Positions 1 to 8,582 of a stretch of 24,931 bases of DNA are shown in pieces. The stretch is from CAZSVI01 sp964610205. Lineage in GTDB: Bacteria; Bacillota; Clostridia; DSM-8532. The notes under the pieces were generated by a model. That model made no database searches, had not been told where the DNA came from, and saw nothing but the letters and a program-made list of their open reading frames with translations. The first letter of the stretch is position 1. The number at the start of each line of letters is the position of its first letter. A program made the position numbers and the translations under genes. The stretch spans positions 1-24,931 of the forward strand of contig CAZSVI010000049.1 of the NCBI GenBank assembly GCA_964610205.1, in the 5' to 3' direction.

Positions 1-104
1 CAACACACCGTTATATCGGGGTGGGGGATATACCCACCACCTGATAGAGGAAATCGGTACCCGCCACCTATAGAGGTGGGGGACATTTTGGTTCCTCGTT
101 ATAA
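1..104 (+). repeat. MITE-like interspersed repeat, copy A (5' part beyond window)
   Basis: This copy shares long matching blocks with the reverse complement of 11854-12033. The blocks are the ACACACCG...TATATCG stretch, the GGTGGGGGATAT...CCCACCACCTGATAGAGG hairpin-forming core, and the ATTTTGGTTCCT end. Its right end, CCTCGTTATAA (94-104), is the reverse complement of a TTATAACGAGG terminus. That resembles the other terminus of the family, TTATAACAACGG, so the element has imperfect terminal inverted repeats. Relative to copy B it lacks an internal hairpin segment and carries a partly duplicated GGTGG core. Its left end is cut by the window start. It overlaps the 3' end of the methyltransferase gene. 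No protein is encoded, so MITE-like is inferred from the ends and size. Confidence 0.7.
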
Positions 105-700
105 TTTTTAAGAATCTTCCTACCAATGACAACAAACATATCATTATTGTCAACTACGGAAATCGTTTCTATTGCTGCATTATTGTAGTATTCTTTAATC
201 TTTTCTGCTGTCGGAAGCCTGTCATTTTTCACGGTTCCAGAAACTTCCTTATGCAGATTGTTAATTGCCTCCCTGCTTTGGGAATGGCATATGATAAATA
301 TGCCACCCTTTTTAAGATACCTTGCTAACTTTCTGACAGCAACTTTTTTTTCGCTAAAATGGGGGAACACGGAATAACACATAATACAGTCAGCACGTTC
401 TTTTGGCAACTCTGTTTCTAAGACGTCTCCGACAATGAACTCAACATTTTCAAAGCTGAATTTATTTTTTGCTATATCAATCATTTTTTCGGCCGCATCA
501 ACGGCTGTAATCGTACCTGTATTGCCCACACAAGAGTGTAGAAACGGCAACATAACACCTGTACCTGTCCCGACATCCAGAACTTCACTACCTTCTTTAA
601 TTCGAACATGTTCAAGAATAAGCCTGATTTTTTTTTCATCATGATTAACAGTACAATCCCATTTTTCTGCCATAGAGTTAAAGTATTCCCTGTTATTCAT
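68..700 (-). CDS. Class I SAM-dependent methyltransferase
   Basis: Soluble methyltransferase of the UbiE-like class I fold, about 210 residues. SAM-binding motif I is visible as VLDVGTGTG (about residues 40-48). It is followed by the acidic strand-2 end (VDAAEKM), a GDV motif III region and the CYSVFPHF stretch that replaces the usual motif IV. The acceptor cannot be told from sequence. An upstream ATG at 715 exists, but the ATG at 700 has GAGG nine bases before it and begins the usual MNNREYFNSMAEKWD-type N-terminus. It is the last gene of the minus-strand sugar-transport unit, about 100 bases after the ferredoxin-like gene, so cotranscription is possible. The last ten or so codons, ending in PKCPPPL and the stop, lie inside the repeat at 1-104, so the native C-terminus was probably replaced. 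Confidence 0.85.
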   Translation of the reverse strand: MNNREYFNSMAEKWDCTVNHDEKKIRLILEHVRIKEGSEVLDVGTGTGVMLPFLHSCVGNTGTITAVDAAEKMIDIAKNKFSFENVEFIVGDVLETELPKERADCIMCYSVFPHFSEKKVAVRKLARYLKKGGIFIICHSQSREAINNLHKEVSGTVKNDRLPTAEKIKEYYNNAAIETISVVDNNDMFVVIGRKILKNYNEEPKCPPPL

Positions 701-798
701 TTCCAAAAACCTCATTTCTAAAAATGTTTATATTTCCCTAAAACCCTGTTGTTTTTTTGATATTACTCTAACCATAATTAACTTTTTTAAACATCATA

Positions 799-1677
799 TC
801 ATTCCGTTTCCTCGGGATACTCATTTTTCCCTTTAATAACCATGCGTAACTTTGATTTTTTATTAATATGCCCATTTGTTATTCTATGAAACTCTTCCTT
901 AGGCTCTCTGTACATACTCCTTATGCCTGCCTCACAGCTTGAAATACATAGGCCGCATCCCATACATTTATCCTTGTCTACAACCGGAATACCGTTACTG
1001 TCAAATAATCCTGCCTTATAAAAACACTTTTCAATGCACTTATTACATTTTGAACACTTTTCTGGTTTTTCAACCTTGCACATAAATCCCGAACTCCTGA
1101 CAAAAGGCACATTATACCTTAGCTTTATATAGTTTGGTATACATGAATACCCGTCACAATTGCATAACACATACATTTTCCGACCCAAAGGGTTTGAAAG
1201 GCACATTATCTGGTGTACAAGCCCATATTCCTCACATTCCCTCAGCTTTTTGAGTATTTTTTCTGAAGGAACCCAATTTTCATCAGTATTCTTCTTATTT
1301 GCGATTTCATCAAGTGCCGCATATCCTGGTTCTGAAAAAACCATGCATGTATCCCTTGGCATTGAATTGTCTTTCGGATTTCTGAAGCTTTTACAGGAAC
1401 AAGGAATCAGCCGCGCTATTTCAGCCCTTTTTATAAGCTCCAATATATTTTCATATGGCATAATAACGGTCCCTTTAGCCAACGCTCCATCCTGAGGCAC
1501 AACAAAGCCCGAATAATATTTACAGAACCAGTCAAAAAGCTTCTTGCATATATTGCCAAAGAAAGGGTGTTCTGTGGCTTTACCCCATGCAAGAAAAAAC
1601 TCAAGTGATCGGACTTCGCAGTAATTTCCAAAATATATTACCAATTTGGTATCAATTATATTAATTAAATGACGCAT
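799..1677 (-). CDS. 4Fe-4S dicluster ferredoxin-like protein
   Basis: A 292-residue cytoplasmic iron-sulfur protein. The C-terminal third holds two 4Fe-4S motifs, CSKCNKCIEKC and CMGCGLCISSC, with the classic CxxCxxCxxxC spacing of a bacterial two-cluster ferredoxin. The N-terminal 200 residues carry further cysteines (PCSCKSF, CNCDGYSC) that could bind an additional cofactor or cluster. No catalytic domain is recognised, so an electron-transfer role is inferred from the ferredoxin part only. The ATG has AGAGGG seven bases upstream. The start overlaps the end of the preceding 119-residue gene by 17 bases, which points to translational coupling within the sugar-transporter operon. An iron-sulfur protein is an unexpected member of such an operon. 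Confidence 0.85.
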   Translation of the reverse strand: MRHLINIIDTKLVIYFGNYCEVRSLEFFLAWGKATEHPFFGNICKKLFDWFCKYYSGFVVPQDGALAKGTVIMPYENILELIKRAEIARLIPCSCKSFRNPKDNSMPRDTCMVFSEPGYAALDEIANKKNTDENWVPSEKILKKLRECEEYGLVHQIMCLSNPLGRKMYVLCNCDGYSCIPNYIKLRYNVPFVRSSGFMCKVEKPEKCSKCNKCIEKCFYKAGLFDSNGIPVVDKDKCMGCGLCISSCEAGIRSMYREPKEEFHRITNGHINKKSKLRMVIKGKNEYPEETE

Positions 1678-2020
1678 AATCTATCCCTCTTCTCTTCAGT
1701 TCCTTACGGTGAAGTCTCTGCCAATATTTTGTATTTACAATCCATAATGAACTTACCCAAAAAAATTGAGGATGCTTTTCCAAGAAATGCTCAATGATCG
1801 GATCCTCACATGAAGCAAATTTCTCATAGTCAGAAATCGTATTAATTAATTCCTGTGTATCGAAACTTTTATACCTCAATGTTTTTTTAAAACGGTATCT
1901 GTTAATAAGTTCCCAGTGCCATGCGACAAAAGTGAAAAATAAACAAATAAAAGAAAAAACAATTGTCTTATGTAGTGAAACTTGGACATTCATACTCTTT
2001 TCCTGTTTTCCATTTGTCAT
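1661..2020 (-). CDS. Small single-pass membrane protein, unknown function
   Basis: A 119-residue protein I do not recognise. It has one hydrophobic segment near residues 20-35 (VFSFICLFFTFVAWHW), preceded by a short polar N-terminus and followed by a basic and aromatic-rich cytoplasmic or external tail (RYRFKKTLRY, WQRLHRKELKRRG). The ATG is preceded by AGGTG at suitable distance, and that site overlaps the stop region of the upstream permease. An internal ATG at 1993 is possible. It sits between the second sugar permease (10 bases upstream) and the ferredoxin-like gene, which overlaps its end. The tight packing makes it a real operon member. A membrane anchor or partner for the iron-sulfur protein is a guess. 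Confidence 0.65.
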   Translation of the reverse strand: MTNGKQEKSMNVQVSLHKTIVFSFICLFFTFVAWHWELINRYRFKKTLRYKSFDTQELINTISDYEKFASCEDPIIEHFLEKHPQFFWVSSLWIVNTKYWQRLHRKELKRRGIDYASFN

Positions 2021-2030
2021 ATTGCTTCAC

Positions 2031-2882
2031 CTAACCTTTCAACGCTCCAGCAGTAACGCCTTTAGTAATATGTTCGTTTAATGCTATATAAATCAAAATA
2101 GCCGGAATGGCGGTTAAAGTCATAACCGCAAACTGAACTGCATAATTTGATGAGTACTGTCCCTCAAAATTAATTACTGAAAATGGCAGGGTTTTGAAAA
2201 AATTATCACTTATATAAGTTGCTGCCATAATAAATTCATTCCAGCAGTTCAAAAAAGTTATTACTGTGATTGTTACCAAAGCAGGCTTTGTAATCGGAAG
2301 AATAATCTTAAATATTATTTCATATATGCCACAACCATCGATTATCGCGGATTCTTCAAGAGACTTCGGTATAGTCTTCATGAACCCCGACATGATAAAT
2401 ATTCCCATTGGAAGTGAAAATGCTGCATATGGTATTATAAGACCCATGTATGTGTTAAGAAGTCCTATTTCACTGAATATCACAAAGTTGGGAAGAAGTG
2501 TGGAATGTATAGGTATCATCATTCCCAATAACATTACGGCAAAGCATATACTCCTTAATTTCCACTGCATCCTTGTAAACGCAAACCCAAGAGTAAGTGA
2601 CAAAATTCCCGTAATAGCTATTGTTGATGAAGTTACAAAAACACTATTAAAAAGATACTGCGGAATCTTACCATTAACCCATGCAGTAATATAATTTTCA
2701 AGTTGTGGGGGGTTAGGAAACTTAAGAATTTCAGAGGTAAAGAAATCATTGCTTTTTAAAAGTGAAAAGTTTATTAACCATATTAGCGGAAATATCTGTC
2801 CTATCGCAAATAATGAAACAAAAACATAAAAAGCAACCCGCTTTATACATGTAATATTTTTAGTAGTTTTGACTCCTACCAT
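2031..2882 (-). CDS. Carbohydrate ABC transporter permease, MalG type
   Basis: Inner-membrane permease subunit of a family-1 sugar importer, 283 residues, the usual length. About six membrane segments are visible. The cytoplasmic EAA loop that docks the ATPase is ESAIIDGCGIYEIIFKIILP (about residues 178-197). The protein ends in the NEHITKGVTAGALKG tail typical of MalG homologues. The start has AGGAGGTCAATTT before the ATG. It follows the MalF-type gene by 12 bases, so the two form the channel heterodimer. No ATPase gene is nearby; in Firmicutes such importers commonly borrow a shared MsmK-like ATPase, which I infer here. The sugar is not evident. Confidence 0.95.
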   Translation of the reverse strand: MVGVKTTKNITCIKRVAFYVFVSLFAIGQIFPLIWLINFSLLKSNDFFTSEILKFPNPPQLENYITAWVNGKIPQYLFNSVFVTSSTIAITGILSLTLGFAFTRMQWKLRSICFAVMLLGMMIPIHSTLLPNFVIFSEIGLLNTYMGLIIPYAAFSLPMGIFIMSGFMKTIPKSLEESAIIDGCGIYEIIFKIILPITKPALVTITVITFLNCWNEFIMAATYISDNFFKTLPFSVINFEGQYSSNYAVQFAVMTLTAIPAILIYIALNEHITKGVTAGALKG

Positions 2883-2894
2883 AAATTGACCTCC

Positions 2895-3782
2895 TCAGTA
2901 TTCACCAACATCTTTTTTTAAAGTCTTATCGGTAATAAACGTAATCAGCAAGCAAAAAAGCACAAATATCACTGAAATTGCATTTCCATAACCATATTCA
3001 AAGGAAGAAAAAGCTTTATTATATAAATAATTTGCAATAAACTGCGTTCTGTCACCCGGTCCGCCATTTGTTGTAAGAAAAACTGTCTCCATTTGCTTTA
3101 ATGCGGAAATTATTGCAAGAGTAACATTAATCCTTATTACCGGCATTAATACCGGAATAGTTATTTTAGAATGCATCTTTACTCCTGCTGCTCCTTCAAT
3201 TCTTGCTGATTCAAAAAGCTCTTCCGGTATTCCTTTTAATCCTGCATAATATATTAATAACGCCCATCCAAAACCCTGCCACATTATTATAAATACAATT
3301 GACCCCAAAGCTGTTCTTGGGTCTCCAAGCCAATCCTGTTTTAAAATCCCCATTCCTGTCGCATCCAGAAACTTATTTAAAAGGCCGTAATTATAACTAA
3401 GTATATTAACCCACATCTTTGAGGTAACTACTACCGAAATTATACATGGTACAAAAAATATTGCCCTGAAAAACTTTTCTGTTTTACTATTCATCTTATC
3501 AAGCAGTATTGCAAAAAACATGCAAATAGGATGCTGTATAACTATAAGGGCTATTCCAAGAACCAGCGCATTTAAAAGAGCTCTCCAAAACGCAGGATCA
3601 TCAGTAAAAATGTGTTTATAATTTTGAAACATAATAAAATTTGGTTTGCCTATACCCGACCATTCGGTCATGCCATAGTAAAAACTCAGTAACAGCGGAG
3701 CTAATATTGCAAATAGGAATAAAATCATTCCCGGCAATACAAGAGAAAAAATTACAAATTTATTATTAAAAACTTTATGCAT
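2895..3782 (-). CDS. Carbohydrate ABC transporter permease, MalF type
   Basis: First permease of the sugar importer, 295 residues, with about six membrane helices. The N-terminal helix is near residues 12-35. The EAA loop, ESARIEGAAGVKMHSKITIP, lies at about residues 188-207. The phrase NGGPGDRTQ before the last helices is typical of the family. AGGTG precedes the ATG. An 87-base gap separates it from the binding-protein gene and contains a strong hairpin (3800-3832) that may lower permease expression relative to the binding protein. It pairs with the MalG-type product encoded just downstream. Confidence 0.95.
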   Translation of the reverse strand: MHKVFNNKFVIFSLVLPGMILFLFAILAPLLLSFYYGMTEWSGIGKPNFIMFQNYKHIFTDDPAFWRALLNALVLGIALIVIQHPICMFFAILLDKMNSKTEKFFRAIFFVPCIISVVVTSKMWVNILSYNYGLLNKFLDATGMGILKQDWLGDPRTALGSIVFIIMWQGFGWALLIYYAGLKGIPEELFESARIEGAAGVKMHSKITIPVLMPVIRINVTLAIISALKQMETVFLTTNGGPGDRTQFIANYLYNKAFSSFEYGYGNAISVIFVLFCLLITFITDKTLKKDVGEY

Positions 3783-3799
3783 AATATCACCTGTTCTTA

Positions 3800-3832
3800 T
3801 AAAAAGAGCAGGAGCTATTCCTACTCTTTTTA
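3800..3832 (-). terminator. Intercistronic hairpin with T-run after the binding-protein gene
   Basis: In the RNA of the minus strand this forms a 13-14 bp stem with a five-base loop. The left arm is AAAAAGAGTAGGA and the right arm TCCTGCTCTTTTT, with one T-G wobble. The right arm ends in a run of U, as in an intrinsic terminator. It lies between the binding-protein stop (3870) and the permease start (3782). A partial terminator or mRNA-stabilising hairpin would give the usual excess of binding protein over permeases; this role is inferred. The A-rich left arm means it could also act on the other strand. Confidence 0.7.
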
Positions 3833-3869
3833 ATATGTTAATGGATTTTTTCCTTGGCTAAATTTAAGA

Positions 3870-5231
3870 TTACTTCCCCTTCTCTTTATCTGCAGCGGCG
3901 TCCAACCCTTTAATAAACTCTTCAGGTGTTTTAATCCCGGCAGCTAATTCCTGGGACAAAATCTCTCCGCTTGACTTTAATGAAGGGCTGCCGCTGTCAT
4001 ACCATAGAGTTCCGCTTATTGATGTTGCTTCGCTTAGAATTTTGGTTACTTCCTTTTGAACCTGTGTTTCATTACCAGTCAAGAACTCGTCATATACTTG
4101 TCCGGGGATAGCTACACCCATCTGCCAGGCATTTTTTGCCCAATTTTCAGGTTCAAATATGTAGTTAAGCAATTCTATAACTTCACCTTTGACTTTCGAT
4201 TTTTCAGAAACAGCATATCCTGTGTTATTCGATGCTATAAGGTCGGTAACTTTTCCCTTACCCCCTTCAATAACAGGCAGAGTTATTACTCCTATATTTT
4301 CTCTGAATGATTCTGATAAGTCCGGATTAGACGCAATGCCCATTTCCCATGATCCCATATAATACATTGCTGCCTTTTCCTGTGTAAACAGGTTGGCTGT
4401 CGCTGCATAGTCCGAAACAATAAAACCTTTCTGAAAAAGCTGATTATCCACTAATTCATTTACGTATTCTGCCGCTTCAAGAAAGCTCTCTTCTTCCGCA
4501 AAAGTAGTATCCCTATTTATAGCATCATAGATTAACTTTCTGTTTCCATTAACTCTTTGGGCAACATCCTGGTAAAATATTGCTAAGGGCCATTTATCCC
4601 TACCATCCATTGCTAAAGGAATCATTTCATTTTCAATAAACGCTTTCGCAGCTTCAACTAAATCGTTAAAGGTCTCAGGTACCTTCACTCCATACTGTTT
4701 AAAGATATTTTTATTATAGTAAATCAGCATGACGTCAGTACTTCTGGGAAGTGCATATAATTTGTCATCATAGCTGAAACCATCCAAAGAACCTGGTAAG
4801 AAACCATAATCTTCATAATCACTTGGATCCAATTCGGCTAAATAGCCTTCTTTCATTACAGGCTCCAAAAATGCGGGTTGCCCATGTACCATACAGATAT
4901 CCGGCATATTATCAGATGCTAAATATGCTTTGAACTTCTGTTTATACGGCTCATCCTGAAGTGCTTCAACTTCTATTGTTACGTTTTTATTTTTTTTCAT
5001 GTAATTGTCAATCATAAGTTGTTCCAGTTTCCCCAAACCTGTACTTCTGTCAGGAAAATGCGAAAAAAACTTAATGGAGACAGGTTGAACCTCATTCTTT
5101 TGTTCAGATTTAGGCTCAACAGCATTGCCCCCCGGTTGAGTGTCAATATTGCAAGCAGTTAACCCCATTACTAACATCATCGTTAATATAATACAAACAA
5201 ATAGTGATTTTACAGATAACTTATTCGTCAT
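3870..5231 (-). CDS. Extracellular solute-binding lipoprotein, family 1 (sugar)
   Basis: Sugar-capturing lipoprotein of 453 residues, the normal size for the family. The N-terminus is a lipoprotein signal: basic MTNKLSVK, a hydrophobic core, then the lipobox LTAC, with acylation at Cys27. The mature protein starts with a short acidic linker. Family-1 features follow: FFSHFPDRSTGLGKLEQL, the PDICMVHG and ALPRSTDVMLIYYNKNIF stretches, and the late AAMYYMGSWEMG motif. AAGGAGG precedes the ATG. It is the first gene of the minus-strand unit and divergent from the YesM/YesN pair, an arrangement typical of regulated oligosaccharide uptake. The ligand cannot be read from sequence. Confidence 0.95.
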   Translation of the reverse strand: MTNKLSVKSLFVCIILTMMLVMGLTACNIDTQPGGNAVEPKSEQKNEVQPVSIKFFSHFPDRSTGLGKLEQLMIDNYMKKNKNVTIEVEALQDEPYKQKFKAYLASDNMPDICMVHGQPAFLEPVMKEGYLAELDPSDYEDYGFLPGSLDGFSYDDKLYALPRSTDVMLIYYNKNIFKQYGVKVPETFNDLVEAAKAFIENEMIPLAMDGRDKWPLAIFYQDVAQRVNGNRKLIYDAINRDTTFAEEESFLEAAEYVNELVDNQLFQKGFIVSDYAATANLFTQEKAAMYYMGSWEMGIASNPDLSESFRENIGVITLPVIEGGKGKVTDLIASNNTGYAVSEKSKVKGEVIELLNYIFEPENWAKNAWQMGVAIPGQVYDEFLTGNETQVQKEVTKILSEATSISGTLWYDSGSPSLKSSGEILSQELAAGIKTPEEFIKGLDAAADKEKGK

Positions 5232-5770
5232 AATAAATCCTCCTTTTTTATCAATGCTTTTTTTATTTTATTTGGATTCAGTTTATTTTTACGGTAGTAA
5301 AATTTATACGGTTAACAAAATATGTAATGAATGCTTTGTTTTCAACAAGAGCATAAAATACACATTTTCACTTTACTGTACAATTTTCACCATGTCTGTT
5401 AAGTTCATTGGATATCCAGCGCATTTTTTCTGCCGTTTCAATAGAAAACCGATGAGTCAGTCCGCAAAAATTTATCATTGAATCCAGCTTTATTATAGCA
5501 CCTGAATTCTTTATGTATAAGGACACAGATTTTTAAAATGGTGTATAATTTAATAATGTTTTTATTCTTAAAACTTTTATTTCTATCTTTTGATTGAAAA
5601 TATTTCTTATAGTAATGCTATTAAGAAGATATCCTTCATCCAAAATCTTTTTAACTTTCATTATACTGATATTTAAAAACTCCTAAAATGTTCTTTGCAT
5701 AAGAAACAGAATACTGTATTAATTTATTCAAACCATTGATTTGTGCTGGTACCGTTATTATAATATCCTT
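5232..5770. promoter_or_regulatory. Divergent regulatory region between binding-protein gene and YesM-type kinase
   Basis: About 540 bases of very AT-rich DNA between two divergent units. On the minus strand a TATAAT-like box (about 5493-5498) lies some 260 bases before the binding-protein start, which would give a long leader. That leader contains a 36-codon open frame (5368-5478, minus). For the kinase, TTGCAT (5695-5700) and TATTAA (5717-5722), separated by 16 bases, form a plausible promoter. Target sites of the AraC-type regulator are expected here, but I could not define one. No RNA gene was recognised. Confidence 0.45.
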
Positions 5771-7630
5771 ATGAGACGATTTAGTTTAAAAACTTTTTGC
5801 TTAAACTTAAGTGTTAAAAACAAAATATTGCTTTCTTTTTACATAGTAGCAATTTTAATATCTCTAATTTTAGGTATTTATTCTTATTATGTTTCAGAAA
5901 AATATATTTTAAACAGAGTAAGCGCTGCAAATGCCGGAATTGTAAGACAGATAAACAGCAGTCTGATATACCTTCAGGAAGATATCTTTGACATATCTAC
6001 CTACCTGTGCTTTGATCCGGGTGTTAGGGACCTTCTTGAAAAACAAAGTGAAGATATGACAACTACTACTCGAAATATTGACCACACACTTACAAATCCG
6101 CAGGCATTTATGATAAACCTTCTTTCAACAAGGAGCAATATAAGTTGCATCATATTATACTCAAAAAGCGGCCTTCCTCTTAATTTTCTGAGTACCGACA
6201 CAAGTACAGGGGTTAATATGATTTCATCTGTGGCTGAGATTGAAATATATGAAACTGCCCGGGCTTTAAATGGAAAACCAGTCTGGGTTCCCATAAATGA
6301 CGATAATAAAATTTTCATACAAAACAATAACTACCCTAAAGTTGCAATGTCCAGAATAATCAAAGATGATACTTATAATGATGTCGGCTTTATTGTTATA
6401 GGTGTTAATGAGAAGGTTATTAAAAAAGTATATAAGGAAAATGTTGACGCGAATAATGAAAGCCTTATTGTTATTGACAGTAAAGGCAGAATTATTTCAA
6501 GTGTCGGACCCGATTTTTTCTCCGATACTAATGAAAGGCAGAAATATTTTAGTATTTCAGAAAATAACGAGGGCGTTACAGTAGAAAAAATTTCAGGAAA
6601 AAAAATGCTTATATCGTACAGTAGTAATAACCCGGCCGGGTGGAAAATCCTTTATACCATCCCTATGGATACTATTACAAGAGAAATCAATTCAATCAAG
6701 TTGTTTACTGTAGGCGTCATATTTACGTGTCTTATTATTTCACTGCCCTTAATAATTATGATATCATCCTTTATTACCGCACCAATAAAAGAACTCCTAA
6801 GATCTATGAAAAATTTCCAAAAAGGAAATTTCAATGAAAAGATAGAAATAAAATATGGTGATGAAATAGGAAAGCTTGGCGTTGGATATAACGACATGGT
6901 TGCCGATATAAAAAAACTTATCGATAAAACTTACATATTACAGATAAAGGAACGTGAAGCAGAACTTAATGCTTTGCAGGCACAAATAAATCCACACTTC
7001 CTGTATAACACACTGGATACGGTCTTTTGGAAAGCAACTGCATGTGACGATAAAGAAATTAGTGAAATTCTTTATTCACTATCCAAGTTTTTCAGACTAA
7101 GCCTTAATAGAGGTAAAGGGTATACAACAGTATCGCAAGAAAAAGAGATTGTTGAGCATTATTTAATCTTACAGAAAAAACGTTTTAAAAGCAAGTTGAA
7201 TTATACTTTAAAAATAGACTCGGCGATACTTAGCTATAATACTCCAAAGCTAATACTGCAGCCACTTGTAGAAAATGCGATAATTCATGGTATAGAGCAA
7301 AAGGAAGAAGGAGGCTCTGTAACAATTACCGGTAGTTTTATTAAGTCAGAAAGACTGTGTTTTGTTATTGAAGATGACGGAATAGGTATGAATGAGGATA
7401 CAATAAAAAATATCTTCAAAAATGGCAATAACATTAATCAAGATTCCTCTATTGTTTCAGGAGGCTATGCTGTTAAAAACATATACGAAAGACTTAAACT
7501 ATATTTCAACAATAATTTCAGCCTGAAATACACAAGCAAACCAGGATCAGGCACAAAAGTTATAATAGAAATACCCGCTTTAAAGCAGATAGGAGATTTT
7601 AACGATGATGAAACTTCTAATAGCCGATGA
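5771..7630 (+). CDS. Sensor histidine kinase, YesM family
   Basis: Membrane sensor kinase of about 619 residues. Transmembrane helix 1 (about residues 18-40) is followed by a large extracellular sensor of roughly 250 residues. Helix 2 is FTVGVIFTCLIISLPLIIM, then a HAMP linker. The His_kinase domain has the phospho-accepting His in QINPHFLYNTLD (about residue 409), and the HATPase domain has NAIIHG, DDGIGM and GGYAVKNIYERL. Together with the downstream regulator it senses extracellular sugar or its binding protein and probably controls the divergent importer. The reading frame is open up to a TTG at 5741, but the ATG at 5771 is preferred. Neither has a clear ribosome site, so the start is uncertain. 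Confidence 0.93.
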   Translation: MRRFSLKTFCLNLSVKNKILLSFYIVAILISLILGIYSYYVSEKYILNRVSAANAGIVRQINSSLIYLQEDIFDISTYLCFDPGVRDLLEKQSEDMTTTTRNIDHTLTNPQAFMINLLSTRSNISCIILYSKSGLPLNFLSTDTSTGVNMISSVAEIEIYETARALNGKPVWVPINDDNKIFIQNNNYPKVAMSRIIKDDTYNDVGFIVIGVNEKVIKKVYKENVDANNESLIVIDSKGRIISSVGPDFFSDTNERQKYFSISENNEGVTVEKISGKKMLISYSSNNPAGWKILYTIPMDTITREINSIKLFTVGVIFTCLIISLPLIIMISSFITAPIKELLRSMKNFQKGNFNEKIEIKYGDEIGKLGVGYNDMVADIKKLIDKTYILQIKEREAELNALQAQINPHFLYNTLDTVFWKATACDDKEISEILYSLSKFFRLSLNRGKGYTTVSQEKEIVEHYLILQKKRFKSKLNYTLKIDSAILSYNTPKLILQPLVENAIIHGIEQKEEGGSVTITGSFIKSERLCFVIEDDGIGMNEDTIKNIFKNGNNINQDSSIVSGGYAVKNIYERLKLYFNNNFSLKYTSKPGSGTKVIIEIPALKQIGDFNDDETSNSR

Positions 7631-8417
7631 CGAAGAAGAAATATTGCTGGGAGTTAAAAAATCAATCGACTGGGCATCAAATGGCATTCTTGTTTGCGGG
7701 GAAGCTTCAAATGGCAGGGAGGCTTTGAATAAAATTCATGAGCTTTCACCTGATATTCTGCTGATTGATATCAGAATGCCCGTGCTTGACGGCCTTCATC
7801 TCATAGAAATATTAAATTCAGAAAATAATCCTGTCAAGTCAATTATTTTAAGCGGCTATGACAATTTTTCATATGCGCAAAAAGCATTAAAACTGGGTGC
7901 TGCGGATTATTTACTAAAACCATGCATGCCATCTGAGATATTAAATACAGTTTTAAAAGTTAAAGCATTAATTGAAAAAGAAAATGTTAAAGAGAATATG
8001 TATAAAAAATTAAAAGATCAACTTAAAGAAAATGTTTTGCAGTCGGAAGAACAGCCGGAGTTGACGGAATTCAAGGATAAAATAGACAGTAAAAAAATTA
8101 CGAATAAAATTATCCAACTATCTGTAATATTCATACAGCATAACTATTATAAAGATCTTAACCTTGAAGCAATAGCAAAAGAGGTATATATAACACCAAG
8201 CTACCTTAGCCTCCTGTTTAAACAGGAATTGAACATAAATTTTGTAGATTATCTGAACAAAGTAAGAGTTGAAAAAGCTTGTAAGCTGTTAAAGGATATC
8301 CGTCTTAAAGTATATGACATTGCAGCCAGAGTTGGCTATAACGACACAAAGTATTTCTGCAAGGTATTTAAGAAGAATACCGGGGTAACGCCAAGCCAAT
8401 ATAGGAAAAATCTTTAA
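7605..8417 (+). CDS. Response regulator, YesN-like, REC plus AraC DNA-binding domain
   Basis: A 270-residue response regulator. The N-terminal receiver domain has the acidic pair in ADDEEE, the phospho-acceptor Asp55 in LLIDIRMP and the conserved Lys in YLLKP. The C-terminal AraC domain has two helix-turn-helix units, LEAIAKEVYITPSYLSLLFK and VYDIAARVGYNDTKYFCKVF, ending in TGVTPSQYRK. Many YesN proteins are about 500 residues with a long middle region. This one has only a short charged linker (about residues 125-165), so it is a compact variant. The gene overlaps the kinase by 26 bases and has TAGGAG upstream, indicating coupled translation with the kinase. An ATG three bases later is an alternative start. 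Confidence 0.93.
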   Translation: MMKLLIADDEEEILLGVKKSIDWASNGILVCGEASNGREALNKIHELSPDILLIDIRMPVLDGLHLIEILNSENNPVKSIILSGYDNFSYAQKALKLGAADYLLKPCMPSEILNTVLKVKALIEKENVKENMYKKLKDQLKENVLQSEEQPELTEFKDKIDSKKITNKIIQLSVIFIQHNYYKDLNLEAIAKEVYITPSYLSLLFKQELNINFVDYLNKVRVEKACKLLKDIRLKVYDIAARVGYNDTKYFCKVFKKNTGVTPSQYRKNL

Positions 8418-8541
8418 GTTGAAATCGATAAAATAACCGGCATTAATGAGGGAGGTAGCGTAGGTTTGCCTTAAAGGCGGCTCGTAATTCTGACCGGATT
8501 TCTCTCAGCATCTATTAATCCGGATATTAATACTGCATTTT
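8418..8541. other. Intergenic DNA without a recognisable gene
   Basis: Between the response regulator and the repeat fragment. It contains an AACCGGCATTAATG...GGGAGG stretch and a loose inverted repeat CCGGAT/ATCCGG spaced by about 20 bases. One frame is open through the repeat into the splB remnant, but it has no start codon and no ribosome site there. No clear terminator for the two-component operon was found. Confidence 0.4.
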
Positions 8542-8582
8542 TTATAACAACGGAAGCAATTGCTTGCAATTGCAACACATTG
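8542..8582 (+). repeat. MITE-like repeat, copy C (5' end only)
   Basis: This begins with TTATAACAACGGAAGCAATT and runs to GCAACACATTG. It matches the terminal 40 or so bases of copy B, read as the reverse complement of 12033 downward, with a small gap and a few substitutions. The rest of the element is absent. The sequence passes directly into the splB remnant, so a deletion removed the rest of the element together with the 5' part of splB. Confidence 0.65.

Noticed and set aside
1..104. CRISPR or tandem repeat array suggested by GGTGGGGG motifs
   Set aside because: The repeated cores are not evenly spaced with unique spacers; they belong to a single dispersed element also found at 11854-12033.
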